Shown piece after piece: positions 1-10,876 of a stretch of 64,000 nt of DNA. Numbering within the stretch: position 1 is the stretch's first letter; each line of letters opens with the position of its first letter. Made by a program: the position numbers and the translations under genes. The notes beneath the pieces were generated by a model. The model made no database searches. It was not told the DNA's origin and worked only from the letters and a program-made list of their open reading frames with translations. The DNA is from Grosmannia clavigera kw1407. Lineage: Eukaryota > Ascomycota > Sordariomycetes > Ophiostomatales > Ophiostomataceae. Where the stretch lies: the NCBI RefSeq assembly GCF_000143105.1, contig NW_014040801.1, positions 3,044,559 to 3,108,558 on the forward strand. Direction: 5' to 3'.

Positions 1-270
1 TCGCACCAGCCGCACAAGCACGGCCATCGCCACAAACACGTCAATCCCGACTCGGACCATGGCAGCTCCCTCTCCACCCTCTCTCAGCGCCCTCCAAACC
101 TGCGTCTCGGCATGGGGCTGCCCTTGAGTCGCGTCTACGCCGAATACTGGGCTGGCAGCCTCGAGCTTCACAGTCTCGAGGGATATGGCGTCGACGTCTT
201 CCTTCAGATCTCCAAGTTGGGAAACAAGAATGAGCAGCTGACACGGCGGGCAAGCATGGATGCTGTCTAG
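1..270 (+). CDS. mitochondrial dehydrogenase kinase (PDK/BCKDK family), C-terminal fragment
   Basis: This is the last 89 codons of a gene that starts upstream of the window. The reading frame begins at base 1 and ends with TAG at 268-270. The visible part carries the G2 box of the GHKL ATPase fold (GMGLPLSRVYAEYW), followed by the conserved SLEGYGVDVFLQ segment. This is the typical C-terminus of mitochondrial pyruvate or branched-chain 2-oxoacid dehydrogenase kinases, which phosphorylate the E1 subunit in the matrix and inactivate the complex. A His-rich loop (HKHGHRHKH) precedes the G2 box and is probably part of the variable ATP-lid linker. The catalytic N-terminal part is outside the window, so pyruvate and branched-chain kinases cannot be told apart here. 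The family call is firm; the substrate is not. Confidence 0.88.
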   Translation, partial: SHQPHKHGHRHKHVNPDSDHGSSLSTLSQRPPNLRLGMGLPLSRVYAEYWAGSLELHSLEGYGVDVFLQISKLGNKNEQLTRRASMDAV

Positions 271-830
271 ACAGCCGGCCGGGGGAAAACAATAGGCGTT
301 TGGGTGCTGAATATCATTTTAATAGTCGAAGATTAATATAGATCCATATACCAGCTAATTTCGCAGCTCGTGGCTACGTTTAAAAGAAAACAGGGCAGCC
401 AATCTCATTATCTGGTATCATAAGAAAGACGGCCATATTACATCGTTACTAGGAACAGCAGCTTGGGAAAATAAATAAAAAAGGCGGAGGGATAAAAAAA
501 AAAGGGCTAACAAGACGCAAGAAAACAGACACACGCACACACAAACGCAGGATAGGATGCTAGAAGAAGGATGTAGTGACAAAAATGTCTGGCCGGGGAA
601 ATGACCTCCTTTTGTTGAAAGTGGAAAAAGGAAATAGGACGAGGCCGTGCTACATTCCTTGCTATTTTCCTCGCTTCCGCTCCCACATACCCAGAGAAAA
701 GCTTGTCCGTCAGGCCCGGTGTAGGGACAAACAAGAGAAACGAAATAGACGTGTTCTCGGTACGGGAGCCAGGTACCCGCACATGGCGAGCCTAGCTGTC
801 GGCGCAGTGGCCGGTGTGGTTGGGCCGCCC
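271..830. other. convergent intergenic region
   Basis: AT-rich DNA between the kinase stop and the septin stop, presumably both 3' UTRs. It contains A-rich runs near 475-505 and no ORF with recognisable protein features. Confidence 0.6.
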
Positions 831-2216
831 TTAACGACGGCCGTGGCTGCGAATAGCAGGGCCCTGCAACGAGTCAAGCTCTGCTTCCAGTTGCTTGATC
901 TGGGCATGGGTCTGCTCGAGATCCTTGTTAAGGCGATCGCGCTCTGCGATAAGCTTCTGCTCCCATTGCCGGAACCGCTGCTCCTCGATCTTGACCTGTT
1001 CGGTAAAACGCTTGCGCAGGGTCTCCTCCTCCTCCTTGAACTTGGGGTTGTCCAGCTTGCGGGGACGGGCCTCGCCGAACTTGCGCGTCTCCATCTGCTG
1101 TGCGCGGTAGGCTTCGTAGTGCAGCTCTTCGGTTGTGTGGATCAGATCCAGCATGTGAGTGCGGATCAGGATGGACCGAAGCTTCTTAAAGTCGCAGTGG
1201 TCCTCGTTCTCGACTTCGGCAACACCCCACGAGTACTGCCGGCCCTTGACGATGCGGCCGTCACCCGTCTTCACGTCCTTCTCTGAGCCGATAACCGCAA
1301 AGGGCATGGCAGCCATCAGGCTGCGGGCGTGCTGCGCCGCCGCCTCATCGTCCTCCTCGACGGGCGGCTGGTAGATCTTGATGCCCTGGGCCTCGATGAC
1401 GGCTTGGATCTGCACGCGGTCCGTCAGCAGCCGATGCAACAGCAAAGCCAGTGTCCGATCTCAGGGGGGGCGCTGCTTACCTTCTCCTTGAACCGGGCCA
1501 GGTCGGCCGGGCTGAGCGTGTCGGCCTTGGCGATGACGGGGATCAGGTTGACTCGCGAGCAGAGTCGCTTCATGACCTCAATGTCCAGAGGCTTCAAGGT
1601 GTGGCCGGTGGGGCGGATGAAGTACAGGCAAGCATGGACACGCAGGTCAATCTTGTCCTGGCGGCGGGGCTGCTGCTCCTGGAGCATGTACGACTCGTGC
1701 TGGTCGTCGAGGAACTCGATAATGGGCATCCACGAGTCCCGGTTGTTGACGTAGTCGCCGAAGCCGGGCGTGTCAATAACGGTCAGACGGACTGGGCAGC
1801 GTTAGCATCGTGTCGATAGGGTAATATAAAACGTGCCGGACGTCATACCCTTGAAGAACTTCTCCTCCAGCTCGGCCTTGGTGATCTCGATCTCGACCGT
1901 CTTGTCGACCTGCTTCTGGTGGCGCCGCTTGTGGTCGGCATAGTTCTTGATGGTGGTCGAGAACAGGGTGTTGATAAAGGTGGTCTTGCCCAGGCCAGAC
2001 TCGCCGGCAACCTGAAGACGAGAGAAAAAAGGGGGTCAGCCAAAAGAGCGGACAAGACCAGCAGCCGGGGGGAGACGTCTGCACGAGACGTCCGAACGAC
2101 GGCATTCTTACCATGATGGTAAAGGCAGCTCCTCTCTTGGCCACGATCTTGTGCCGCTGGTTAGGAAGATTGGCGATGCCAATCGGCGAGGCGCTCTCGA
2201 CGGTCACGGAAGCCAT
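831..2216 (-). CDS. CDC12: septin, CDC12 class
   Basis: Septin GTPase that assembles into hetero-oligomeric filaments at septa, hyphal tips and the bud-neck equivalent. Four exons, all with GT-AG borders: 2112-2216, 1849-2011, 1481-1791 and 831-1409, giving 385 residues. The P-loop GESGLGKT is at about residues 38-45, the G3 motif DTPG at 96-99 and the G4 motif AKAD at 177-180. A C-terminal coiled coil runs from about 315 to 375. The start (GIANLPNQRHKIV) and the tail (EEQRFRQWEQKL) match the CDC12 group, called AspC in Aspergillus and Sep6 in Magnaporthe, rather than CDC3, CDC10 or CDC11. Joining FKEK directly to IQAVIEAQ fixed the last intron, because it restores the spacing seen in yeast Cdc12. 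It shares a 642-bp divergent promoter with PWP2. Confidence 0.93.
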
Positions 2217-2858
2217 TGCGAACGATATGTACGGGGTCTAGTATAGATGGGGAAGCAAGGTCGGGAGTGGCCCAGCTGTGATGGTTCTTGGGACGGTGTG
2301 AAGCTCGATCGAAGCTCGGAGAGTCGCGATGGACAACGGTGAGGATGGCGGAGAGAAAAGGAAGTGGTGCGGGCTTGTTTCTCGTCGGGTTCTCCTTGTT
2401 TCTGCAGCAGATAGAAAAAGGCGGGAAGAAGAAGCTTTGGCGTCAGGGGACAGAAGCCAACGAAGAAGGGAAAGTGTTCAAATTTCCAGTGCGACGCACG
2501 GGCCAGGCAATCCAGGGGGGAGGGGCCACCAGTGGCTCCCCCAAGTGCCTTCCGTCCTCCAGCTTCTTATTGTGATGTCCCACGCTGGCTACAGGGTCCC
2601 CCCTTTTTTAGGTCGGCGCTGTATTACCGAAACGCAACGGCCGTTTAGGGCCATCGAGACAGCAGCTAGCTGGGTGCGCTACGAGCTAGCCCAGCTGGCT
2701 GTTGCACCTAGAGCCGGCACGGAACAATGTTTCGCCAGTCCCCGCTAAAATTTTGAAATTCTGCCGGCCTGGAGAAGTCGTACTAAAGTGTCGTCGCAAG
2801 AAAAAAAAACGAAATCTCGGCGCTCATCTAGGAATTCGGTGACGACTGGCCAGCAAGG
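2217..2858. promoter_or_regulatory. divergent promoter region, septin / PWP2
   Basis: 642 bp between two start codons on opposite strands, so it must hold both promoters. I see no clear TATA box and no gene. Short reading frames here lack any protein motif. Confidence 0.6.
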
Positions 2859-5699
2859 ATGAAGACGGATTTCAAGGTGAGCATGGGGCGTCTGTCCGCG
2901 GTGGTCGAGCATGCGGTGCTGACGTGATTCGCGCCCACAGTTCTCCAACCTGCTTGGGACCGTCTACTGCCAGGGCAACTTGCTATTTAGCCCAGACGGC
3001 ACCCAGCTCTACTCGCCCGTAGGCAATCGGGTGACGGTGTTCAACCTTGTCGAGTAAGCGCAACCAAGCCAGCCCCCAAGACAGAGTGCTGACCCGGTCG
3101 CAGCAACAAGTCCTACACGCTCCCGTTCGCCCACCGCAAGAACATTGCACGAATCGGCCTCACGCCCAAAGGCAACCTCCTCCTCTCGATCGACGAAGAT
3201 GGACAGGCGATCTTGACGAACCTGCCGCGGCGCATCGCGCTGTACCACTTTTCCTTCCGCACGTCGGCCTCGGCGCTCGCCTTCTCGCCCTCCGGGCGCT
3301 TCTTTGCCGTCGGCCTCGGCCGCAAGACTGAAGTGTGGCACGTGCCATCGACGCCGGATTCCAGTGCCGATGGCGGGCTCGAATTTGCCCCATTTGTGCT
3401 CTACCGCACGTACGTGGGGCACTTTGACACGGTGCAGCACATCGAGTGGTCGAGCGACTCGCGCTTCTTCCTCACAGCGTCCAAGGATCTGACGGCACGG
3501 ATATGGAGTCTCGAGCGGGAAGAGGGCTTCACCAACACGGCGCTGCCCGGCCACAAGCAGGCCGTTGTCGGCGCCTGGTTCTCCAAGGACCAGGAGACCA
3601 TCTTCACGGCCAGCAAAGACGGCGCGCTGTTCGAGTGGAAGTACCGGCGGCCGCTGGACATCGAGGCCGACGCCGACGACGATGACGAGCAGGCCGACGA
3701 CGAGGCTGACTACCGCTGGCGGATCGTGAAGCGCAACTACTTTATGCAGAACAACACGAGCCTGCGGTGTGCGGCGTACCATGCGGCGTCAAACCTGCTC
3801 GTGGCCGGCTTCTCGAACGGGCTCTTCTGCCTGTACGAGATGCCCGACTTCAACATGATCCACACACTGAGCATCTCGCAGAACGACATTGACTTTGTGA
3901 CGATCAACACGTCGGGCGAGTGGCTGGCTTTTGGCGCGTCCAAGCTGGGCCAGCTGCTCGTGTGGGAGTGGCAGTCCGAGTCGTACATCCTGAAGCAGCA
4001 GGGCCACTTCGACTCCACCAACGCGCTGGTGTACTCGCCCGACGGCCAGCGTGTCGTCACCACGGCCGACGATGGCCGCATCAAGGTGTGGGACGTCGAG
4101 TCGGGCTTCTGCATCGTCACCTTTACCGAGCACACGAGCGGTGTGACGGCCTGCGAGTTTGCCCGGAAGGGCAACGTGCTCTTCACCTCCAGCCTCGACG
4201 GCTCCGTCCGGGCCTGGGATCTGATTCGCTTCCGCAACTTCCGCACCTTTACCGCGCCCACTCGCCTGTCCTTCTCGTGCATGGCCGTCGACCCAAGCGG
4301 TGAGGTCGTCGCGGCTGGCTCCATCGACTCGTTCGACATCCACATCTGGTCTGTCCAGACGGGCCAGCTGCTGGACCAGCTGTCCGGCCACGAGGGCCCC
4401 GTGTCTTCGCTGGCCTTTGCGCCCGATGGCAGCGGCCTCGTGAGCGGCAGTTGGGATCGTACTGCCCGCATCTGGTCCGTCTTTGCTCGCACCCAGACGA
4501 GTGAGCCGCTGCAGCTGCAGGCCGACGTTGTTGACGTTGCCATCCGCCCCGACTCGCAGCAGCTCGCTATCGCCACCCTCGACGGTCAGCTGACCTTTTG
4601 GTCACTCTCCGAGGCCACCCAGGTGCTCGGCCTCGACGGCCGGCGTGACGTCTCGGGCGGCCGCAAGGCTTCCGACCGCCGCACTGCTGCCAACGTCTCT
4701 GGCACCAAGAGCTTCTCCAGCATCCGCTACAGCACTGACGGTACCTGTCTGCTGGCTGCTGGCCGCAGCAAGTACATCTGCCTCTATGCCGTCGCCACCG
4801 GTGTGCTGCTTAAAAAGTTCACCGTCAGCGTCAACCTCTCGCTCTCCGGCACCCAGGAGTTCCTCAACAGCCGTCTGCTGACCGAGGCCGGTCCGCTTGA
4901 CGATTTGGACGATGTCGGCGAGGCTTCGGATCGCGAGGATCGTCGCGACCGCTCGCTGCCCGGCTCCAAGCGTGGCGGCGACCCGTCTGCCCGCCGGCGC
5001 AAACCCGAGGTCCGAGTCTCCGGTGTGGCCTTCTCGCCCACCGGTATGGCTTTTTGTGCCGCCTCCACCGAGGGCTTGCTCGTCTACAGCCTCGATGCTG
5101 TCCTGCCTTTTGATCCCTTCGACCTCAGCATGGAGATTACCCCGGCTGCCACGCTCGCTGTCTTGCGCAACGACCGCGACTACCTCACCGCTCTCGTCAT
5201 GGCCTTTCGCCTCAACGAGGCCAAGCTGATCGAGCACGTCTTCCTTGCCGTGCCGCACGAGCACATCTCGCTCGTCGTCGATCACGTGCCCACGGTCTAC
5301 GTTCCGCGTCTGCTGCGCTTCGTCGCCGCCCAAACCGAGCAGTCGCCGCACATCGAGTTCTGTCTGCTCTGGATCAAGGCTCTTGTCGACCGCCACGGCC
5401 CCTGGCTGACGGCCAATCGCGGCAAGCTGGATGTCGAGCTTCGCGTCGTCGCCCGCGCCGTCGGCCGCATGCAGGACGAGATCCGACGCCTCGCAGACGA
5501 GAACGTCTACACCGTCGACTACCTCCTGCACCAGGCTGCCACTTCGTCGCAGAAACTGCCTCAGATCGAGTCGGGCGCCCTGCTGCCCCTGGTGCCAGAC
5601 GGCCAAAAGCAGTCTGAGGATCTCAATACCCTCGTACTGCCCGCCGTCCTCGGCGACGATGACGACGACGACGAGAGTGGCTGGATCGGAATGGAGTAG
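2859..5699 (+). CDS. PWP2: periodic tryptophan protein 2 (U3 snoRNP / SSU processome, UTP-B)
   Basis: WD40 scaffold of the UTP-B subcomplex of the 90S pre-ribosome, needed for 18S rRNA maturation in the nucleolus. Three exons: 2859-2876 (only six codons, MKTDFK), 2941-3053 and 3104-5699, giving 908 residues. The tiny first exon is supported because splicing it to FSNLLGTVYCQGNL recreates the strongly conserved Pwp2 N-terminus. Repeated WD units with GH and WD landmarks form two propellers over about residues 15-680. An acidic loop (about 219-231) and a basic linker near 640-655 interrupt them. A C-terminal Utp12-type helical domain lies at about 735-865, and the acidic tail ends DDDDDESGWIGME. 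Large antisense ORFs opposite this gene are shadows of its GC-rich codon use. It is divergently transcribed from the septin gene. Confidence 0.95.
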
Positions 5700-6070
5700 A
5701 CAAAATAGAGGGGCGCAGTCAGGCGTTTTTTTTTTCGTATCTTCATGTGCGGTTAGCATCAATTGGGTCTGCTGGTTGGGTGTTGTCATTACAAGTCGTA
5801 TGTCGATCAGTTGTCGCTTGCTCCATTGGCTTAACTTGTCTGTTCTGATTACGTAACGACACACCGCATGTGCGCACTAGTCCTGTTGTGGACAGGTGCA
5901 ATTGGGCGGGGCAGCTTGGTTTCTTATACTCCGTACGTCGTAGCACTCAATCCAATCGTCAGTGGCCCCTCTCACAGAAAAGGGTGAAAAAAGCACAGAC
6001 GACAGAGCGAGCCGAAGTCCAGGCCGGCCAGCACTGCTGCGAAGAGAGAACGCAACGAGCCAATTCCAAC
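5700..6070. other. intergenic region, PWP2 to PYM
   Basis: 371 bp in tandem orientation. It holds the PWP2 3' end and the promoter and leader of the next gene. A 16-bp word of the TAC-NNN-GTA family lies at 5927-5942. No gene is seen. Confidence 0.6.
5927..5942. repeat. TAC-NNN-GTA element, two overlapping copies
   Basis: TACTCCGTACGTCGTA: a TACTCCGTA unit and a TACGTCGTA unit share their central TA. It lies in the putative promoter about 130 bp before the next start codon. Confidence 0.7.
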
Positions 6071-6676
6071 ATGCCGTCCCAGCCAACGACGGCGGGGATC
6101 ATCACTGATGCCAGCGGCGAGCGGCAGATCCCAGAATCGACACGAGCTGATGGCAGCACTCGACGAGCCATCAAGATCCGGCCAGGCTATCGGCCGCCTG
6201 AGGACGTGGAGCTGTACAAGAACCGCACGGCCGAGAGCTTCCGCAACCGGAACAAGGGCGGCGTGCCGGGGGCCGAGGGATTGGTCGACGAGGCTAAGAC
6301 GGCCGCCAGTGCTGCCGCCAACAAGAACGCGAAGCGTAGGGAAGCCAGGAAGAAGGCGGCCGGAGCAGATGATGCAACAGGATCTACTGCTGCAGCAGCT
6401 GCTGCTGCTTCTTCTACCCCTTCTGCGGCCACTCCTCCTGTTCCCCCTATCGACCCAGCAGCTGAGCGCGAAAAGAAGCTGCGCGGACTCAAGAAGAAGC
6501 TCAAGCAAGCCAGGGAGCTCAAGAACAAGCGCGATGACGGCGAGGCGTTGCTGCCGGAACAGATTGCAAAAGTCATCCGCATCAGCGAGCTGATCCGTGA
6601 GCTCGACGCACTCGGCTTTGACTCCGATGGCGAGCCCAAGGCCGAGATAGCAGCCGCTGATGCCAAGGCAGCTTGA
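6071..6676 (+). CDS. PYM/WIBG-like Mago-binding protein (exon junction complex disassembly)
   Basis: Single-exon protein of 201 residues. The N-terminal 60 residues resemble the Mago-binding domain of PYM: a short RQIPESTRADGSTRRAIKIR segment, then PGYRPPEDVELYKN. In animals PYM binds the Mago-Y14 dimer and the small ribosomal subunit, and strips exon junction complexes from translated mRNA. After a low-complexity Ala/Ser/Pro stretch (about 100-135) comes a Lys-rich predicted helix, REKKLRGLKKKLKQARELK, at about 138-156. An LLPEQIAKVIRISELIRELD helix follows and is typical of the C-terminal part of these proteins. The open frame continues upstream to 5870, but the ATG at 6071 starts the conserved domain directly and is preceded by CAAC. 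The family is likely; the function in this fungus is inferred. Confidence 0.85.
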   Translation: MPSQPTTAGIITDASGERQIPESTRADGSTRRAIKIRPGYRPPEDVELYKNRTAESFRNRNKGGVPGAEGLVDEAKTAASAAANKNAKRREARKKAAGADDATGSTAAAAAAASSTPSAATPPVPPIDPAAEREKKLRGLKKKLKQARELKNKRDDGEALLPEQIAKVIRISELIRELDALGFDSDGEPKAEIAAADAKAA

Positions 6677-7087
6677 GCCGGCATTCATCTTCTGGCTCTG
6701 GCCAGAAGCACAATGAACAATCGACAGCCGGAGGCATCACCTCTCGTCGGCAGCCATCCATCCGCCTTTGGATTCGCAGTCTCTGATCCGAGCAGAGCCT
6801 TGAGCCGCCCCGAGGCATCGACCTCAGCCGCCACGACCGCCTTCTGACCGGGCAGTAGCCATAGCGGGAAAGAAGGCCAAACTCACCCAGACGATCCTCG
6901 AGCCTCTGACGGCACAGTTGGACTTGGCTTGGGTTGCTGATTTGGACACTGAAGTAAATTGGATACTAAAACGGGCACATACTCACGAATCGGTCTAATC
7001 AATTCCTCGCCTCTTTCTTGTCTTGTATCGTATACACATGCGCGTATTTCTAGTGGTCAGAAGCCCTGTGAACGTCTTGGACGGCAC
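6677..7087. other. convergent intergenic region
   Basis: 411 bp between the stop codons of the PYM-like gene and the nucleoside hydrolase gene. No gene, repeat or RNA is recognised. Confidence 0.55.
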
Positions 7088-8431
7088 TCAGCTGCGTCCC
7101 TTTTCGGCGTTGGCAGCGTCTGCCCGCGTGCAGCATTCTTCGATGACGCGCCAAAACATCGGGATGTCCAGGCCGCGTGGGATGCGCACGCCCTCGGCTC
7201 CAGGTTCCAGCAGCCGCGCCACCGTGCGGCCGGTCTCGGTCGTGCCAGCAAGCGCCTCCTCGCTGGTTCCGTCGGTGACGACGCGCACGTCGAAGCGTTC
7301 GTGGCGGGACCTGTCGTCGTCCGTGTAGTCGTAGAACGGGATCTCAGCCGCGGTGCCGATCAGCACGGCCGCCACAGCCAGCGGGTCGTGTAGGGGGGGA
7401 CCCTCGACGATGCCAAACACGTTCCTGGCAGCGTGAGCAAGGGCCGGAGCGGGAGAAGGAAGAGGGAGTCCAGACATACTTGTACGTGTCGGCAAAGAAG
7501 TTGAGCAGCTCTACCAGCATGGTGCGCAGGGTGGTCTTGCCGCCGGCCTTGCTGCTGCTGGCCTCCTTGCCGACACTCTCAGGCCCGTGCAGCAGCAGGT
7601 CCTGCACGGATGCTGTGGCAAGCACGAGATGCGTCAGGTCGAGCGGGATCAGCGTGGTCTTGCGGGCGAGCCGGGGGTTGTGCAGCAGCGCCGCAGCAGC
7701 CTCGGGGTCCAGCAGAATATTAAACTCGGCAAAGGGCGTCGTGTTGCCGATGCGCGGTCTCCCGTTGACGGTGCCAGCCACAGCCGCCGTGAAGCCGTCG
7801 CCGATGGCGCCGCCCATGATGGAGAGGCCGGCAATGTGCTCGACGAGCGTCGGATGCGTTGCAAACATGGCGGCCACGTTAGTCAGCGTGCCCGTAGCCA
7901 CAAGCCAGGCTGTTCCGGCCGGCTCGACCATCAGAGCACGTGCCATAGCCTCAACTGCGCTCACGTCGTCGGCCGGCCGCCGCAGTGGCTGAGGCAACAG
8001 CGCCGTGCCGTCCAGACCCGTCTCGCCGTGGATGTCGGCTGCCGGCTCTCGCAGTGGTCGCCGCACCAGCGCCTGTGCTGCACCCTCGTAGACCGACACA
8101 TCCTCCTCCTTGGAAAGGGCCGTCAGCACAGACGTCGCGTTCCAGGTCGTGTGTCTGTTAGAACCAGAGAAAAATGAAAGTAGTCAGCCTCACTGCTCCC
8201 CGCTCGTTCTTGTCGGTCGGCCATTGCTCACTTCAGCGACGCATTCCCGAACACGGTCGAGATGCCCAGCAGCCGGATCGATGGGTGGTAGGCTGCCAGA
8301 AGAATGGCAAAGACGTCCTGCGGTCCAGCATATCAGTCCATCAACTCGTTCCGGCCTGTCATCCCCCTCCCCGCACTCACATCGTGGCCCGGGTCGCAGT
8401 CCAGCCACACCGGTATCTGTTTCGCGGCCAT
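7088..8431 (-). CDS. inosine/uridine-preferring nucleoside hydrolase
   Basis: Nucleoside hydrolase of the IUNH superfamily, which cleaves ribonucleosides to base plus ribose for pyrimidine or purine salvage. Yeast Urh1 is the nearest well-known fungal type. Four exons: 8381-8431, 8232-8317, 7480-8154 and 7088-7424, giving 382 residues. The Ca2+/ribose-binding signature DCDPGHDD lies at residues 11-18, and intron 1 falls exactly between its last two Asp codons. Further landmarks are the ISTVFGNASL strand, ATGTLTNVA, LSIMGGAIGDG, the EFNILLDPEAA segment and a late HDPLAVAA that should supply the last metal-binding Asp. Length and motif order are normal for the family. No signal peptide is seen, so it is probably cytosolic. 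The preferred substrate cannot be read from the sequence. Confidence 0.92.
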
Positions 8432-8781
8432 TTTGCTAATCGGTTGGTTGCAGGACGCAAGCTTATGGAGGATTTTTAGCTGCGATAGAAGGCAAAATGC
8501 ACGGCCAGTGAGCAGACAGAATTCGGGCTACAAATGGCAACAACGTTGCGGCGACGCTCCTTCTCCCCACAGTAACCTTCCTTCGCCTTTAAGGTCCAGC
8601 TTATCTCTGCTAGCTGCTGTGAATGTCTAAAATAATCAAAATAGAAATGTGGAGAGCCATCGAGCAATATCACAAATCGCAATGCCAATAATAGATACCT
8701 AATCTTCAGATATGCTTTAGTCTTCTACAGAGTGTTTGGTGGTATCCTGTGCCCCGTACTCCGTATTCCCTACAGCCCTCT
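8432..8781. promoter_or_regulatory. promoter of the nucleoside hydrolase gene and 3' end of the RED-like gene
   Basis: 350 bp in tandem minus orientation. The side nearest the hydrolase is its promoter. A TACTCCGTA word lies at 8758-8766. No gene is seen. Confidence 0.5.
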
Positions 8782-10575
8782 TCAAGCCCCGCCAGCTCCC
8801 TTGCGCCGTTCCAACACCCGCATCACGTCCGCCGCATTATTGCCGTCGCCTTTCCGCTTCTTCGCCCCCCTCTTCCGCTTCCCTTTTTCGCCGCGAGACT
8901 GGCCGTCCTCGCCCTTGCCTTCGTCGCCCCACGTAGAGAGCTTGATGTCGCTTTCCTCCATGTCCTCGTCGTCCTCGACCCGGTTGGTGCCAAAGCCCAT
9001 GTCCAGGTCCTCGGCATCCCGGTCGCTGGCCTGCAGCAGCTTCTTGAGCCGCTCCGTCCTCTCGTCCTCTTTGCTCTTTTCTTCCGACTCGGCTGCCTCG
9101 CGCATCGCCTTTGCTTTGCGCAGTGCTGACACCACTGCCGGGTCGTCCATCGACGGTCCGCTTCGCGACACCTCTGACAGCAACGTCGACCCTTTGAAAT
9201 AGCTCTGCCGTGGCTGTGTCGGCTGTGTCTTCTCTTTTGAGGCGAGCCGCTTGTTTTTCGCATCTTGCGAAGAGTCGCTTGCCTCGCCTTCCTCTTTGTC
9301 TCTTGACGGAGACCTGCTGCTGGTCGCCTTCGTTTCTGTCCGGGCTTCCGTCTGTACTTTTGCTTCCGAGTTCGAGTCTGAATCTGAGTCTGAGTCGGAG
9401 CCCATGCCTGCCAGCGGATCGTAGTCTGCGTCCGCATCTTCAAAGATATCCACAGGCTTAGCTGCTGCTGCTGCCGCTGCTGCCGCCTCCGCCTCTTGCT
9501 GTTTTCGGTAAAACTCTGGCACTTCCATGCCGAGCACCTCGGCTCCCTCGGCCGGGGCCATTGCTTCGCGTTGTCTCTCGCGCTCCTTAGCTTCCCTTGC
9601 GTCTGTGCCTCTCGCCAGCTTCCGCACCTTGCGCTTCTCGTGGCCGTCCTCGTCTACAATGATGAGAACCTCGCGGCCCTGGCTGTCGTGCTCGATGCGC
9701 GATCCCGCCTTTTGTGGCGCGCTGATTCTTTTAAATCGTGACCCCAACGCAGGCAGCTCCTTCTTCTTCGCAGCTTCGCGAGCCGCTTTCATCTCCGCAA
9801 GAATCTGATCTCTTGTCCGTTTCTGTCCGGGGACGAGTCTCGTTGTCGCCAGCTGGCCCTTTTTCTTCACCTTTTCGTGCGTGATGGTTTGTACCTTGTC
9901 TTCAACCAAACGCTCAAACTCATCATCAATGTTGTCGCCCGGTTTTGCTGCGCCTGCAGGCTCGCCGTCTTCACTGCCACTCTTCTGCTCCTCGTCTTTT
10001 GTCGCCTTAACCTCCTCCCCAAACACATCCTCGCCCCTTCGCACTCTTTCCAGCAGCTTGAAGTCCAGGCCCTTTACAAGATGTGTGCTTGAGAGGTCGC
10101 CACCCGCAATTTCGAGCTGCAATCTGTCGTATGTTGCCTGGTCGATCTGCTCCAACTTGAGCGCCTCTTGCAACGCTGCCAGCCTCTGTTCCCGCTCGTC
10201 CGTGCTGTCTTCGCCCACTCGGGTCTTTGCGCGGTCGACGTATCCCTGAGCAAGCCGGCTGCCTTTGGGAACCGATGTTCGAACCTTCTTTTGCTTCTCC
10301 GTATCTTGGAATCGTTCTGCCATCTGCCGAGCAAAGGCTACTCTGCTAACGTTGCCTCCGGAACGACTGTTACGCAGATTCTTAGTACTTGTGTGCATTT
10401 CAAACAGAGGGTCACAAAGCAAAAGGCGCACTCACGGCGTCATCGGTATGCTGGACTTCTGTCTCGATCCTAGAATACCGGGGCTAGGCGACGCTGACGT
10501 TTTGCCTGCTTCATCCTTGGGGCCTCCTTGCTTGCCGGCGCCAAGCGCAAGCCGACGAAACTGATCATTGTTCAT
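8782..10575 (-). CDS. RED/IK-like spliceosomal protein
   Basis: Two exons, 10436-10575 and 8782-10366, giving 574 residues. The intron carries a TACTAAG branch-site match followed by an AACAG acceptor. The N-terminus (MNNDQFRRLALG, then SSIPMTPR) and the following FARQMAERF segment match RED/IK proteins, components of the spliceosomal B complex that work with SMU1. Next come the family's GLDFKLLERVRRGE segment near 150-165 and a long charged region. The C-terminal half is low complexity: an Ala run after QQEAE, an alternating Asp/Ser run, and KRKRGAKKRK basic clusters likely to act as nuclear localisation signals. Some fungal annotations label such proteins 'mitotic spindle checkpoint component mad3'; the sequence fits RED. 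It is divergent from REV1 with 301 bp between the starts. Confidence 0.82.
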
Positions 10576-10876
10576 CTTGCCGGACGGCGACAACGGGTAG
10601 AGGTGGTCGTGTTGATGCGTTTAGAAACAACCCAAAGCTCTGAAATTCTGATGGCGGCTTATCGCAGCTCGTCGCAGCGAGATGGTCACGTGTTTTCGCG
10701 GAAAGCGGGGCACAGTCATCCCGTAGCAACTTCCACTTTACGCGATTTCGCTTATGACGCGATTCTCCTCCACATCGACACTTTGGTTATGCACATAATA
10801 AAGAGTCATGGTACTGTTTTTCGGTTGAACCTGATGTTGTACATCATTAAAAAAAATTCCAGATGCAGATGCAGCT
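10576..10876. promoter_or_regulatory. divergent promoter region, RED-like / REV1
   Basis: 301 bp between opposed start codons. No TATA box is obvious. It contains AT-rich stretches near 10795-10860, just before the REV1 start. Confidence 0.6.

Noticed and set aside
4602..5864. 420-codon minus-strand ORF opposite PWP2
   Set aside because: It lies antisense to the conserved C-terminal half of PWP2, has no domain, and is explained by GC-rich third positions of the sense gene.
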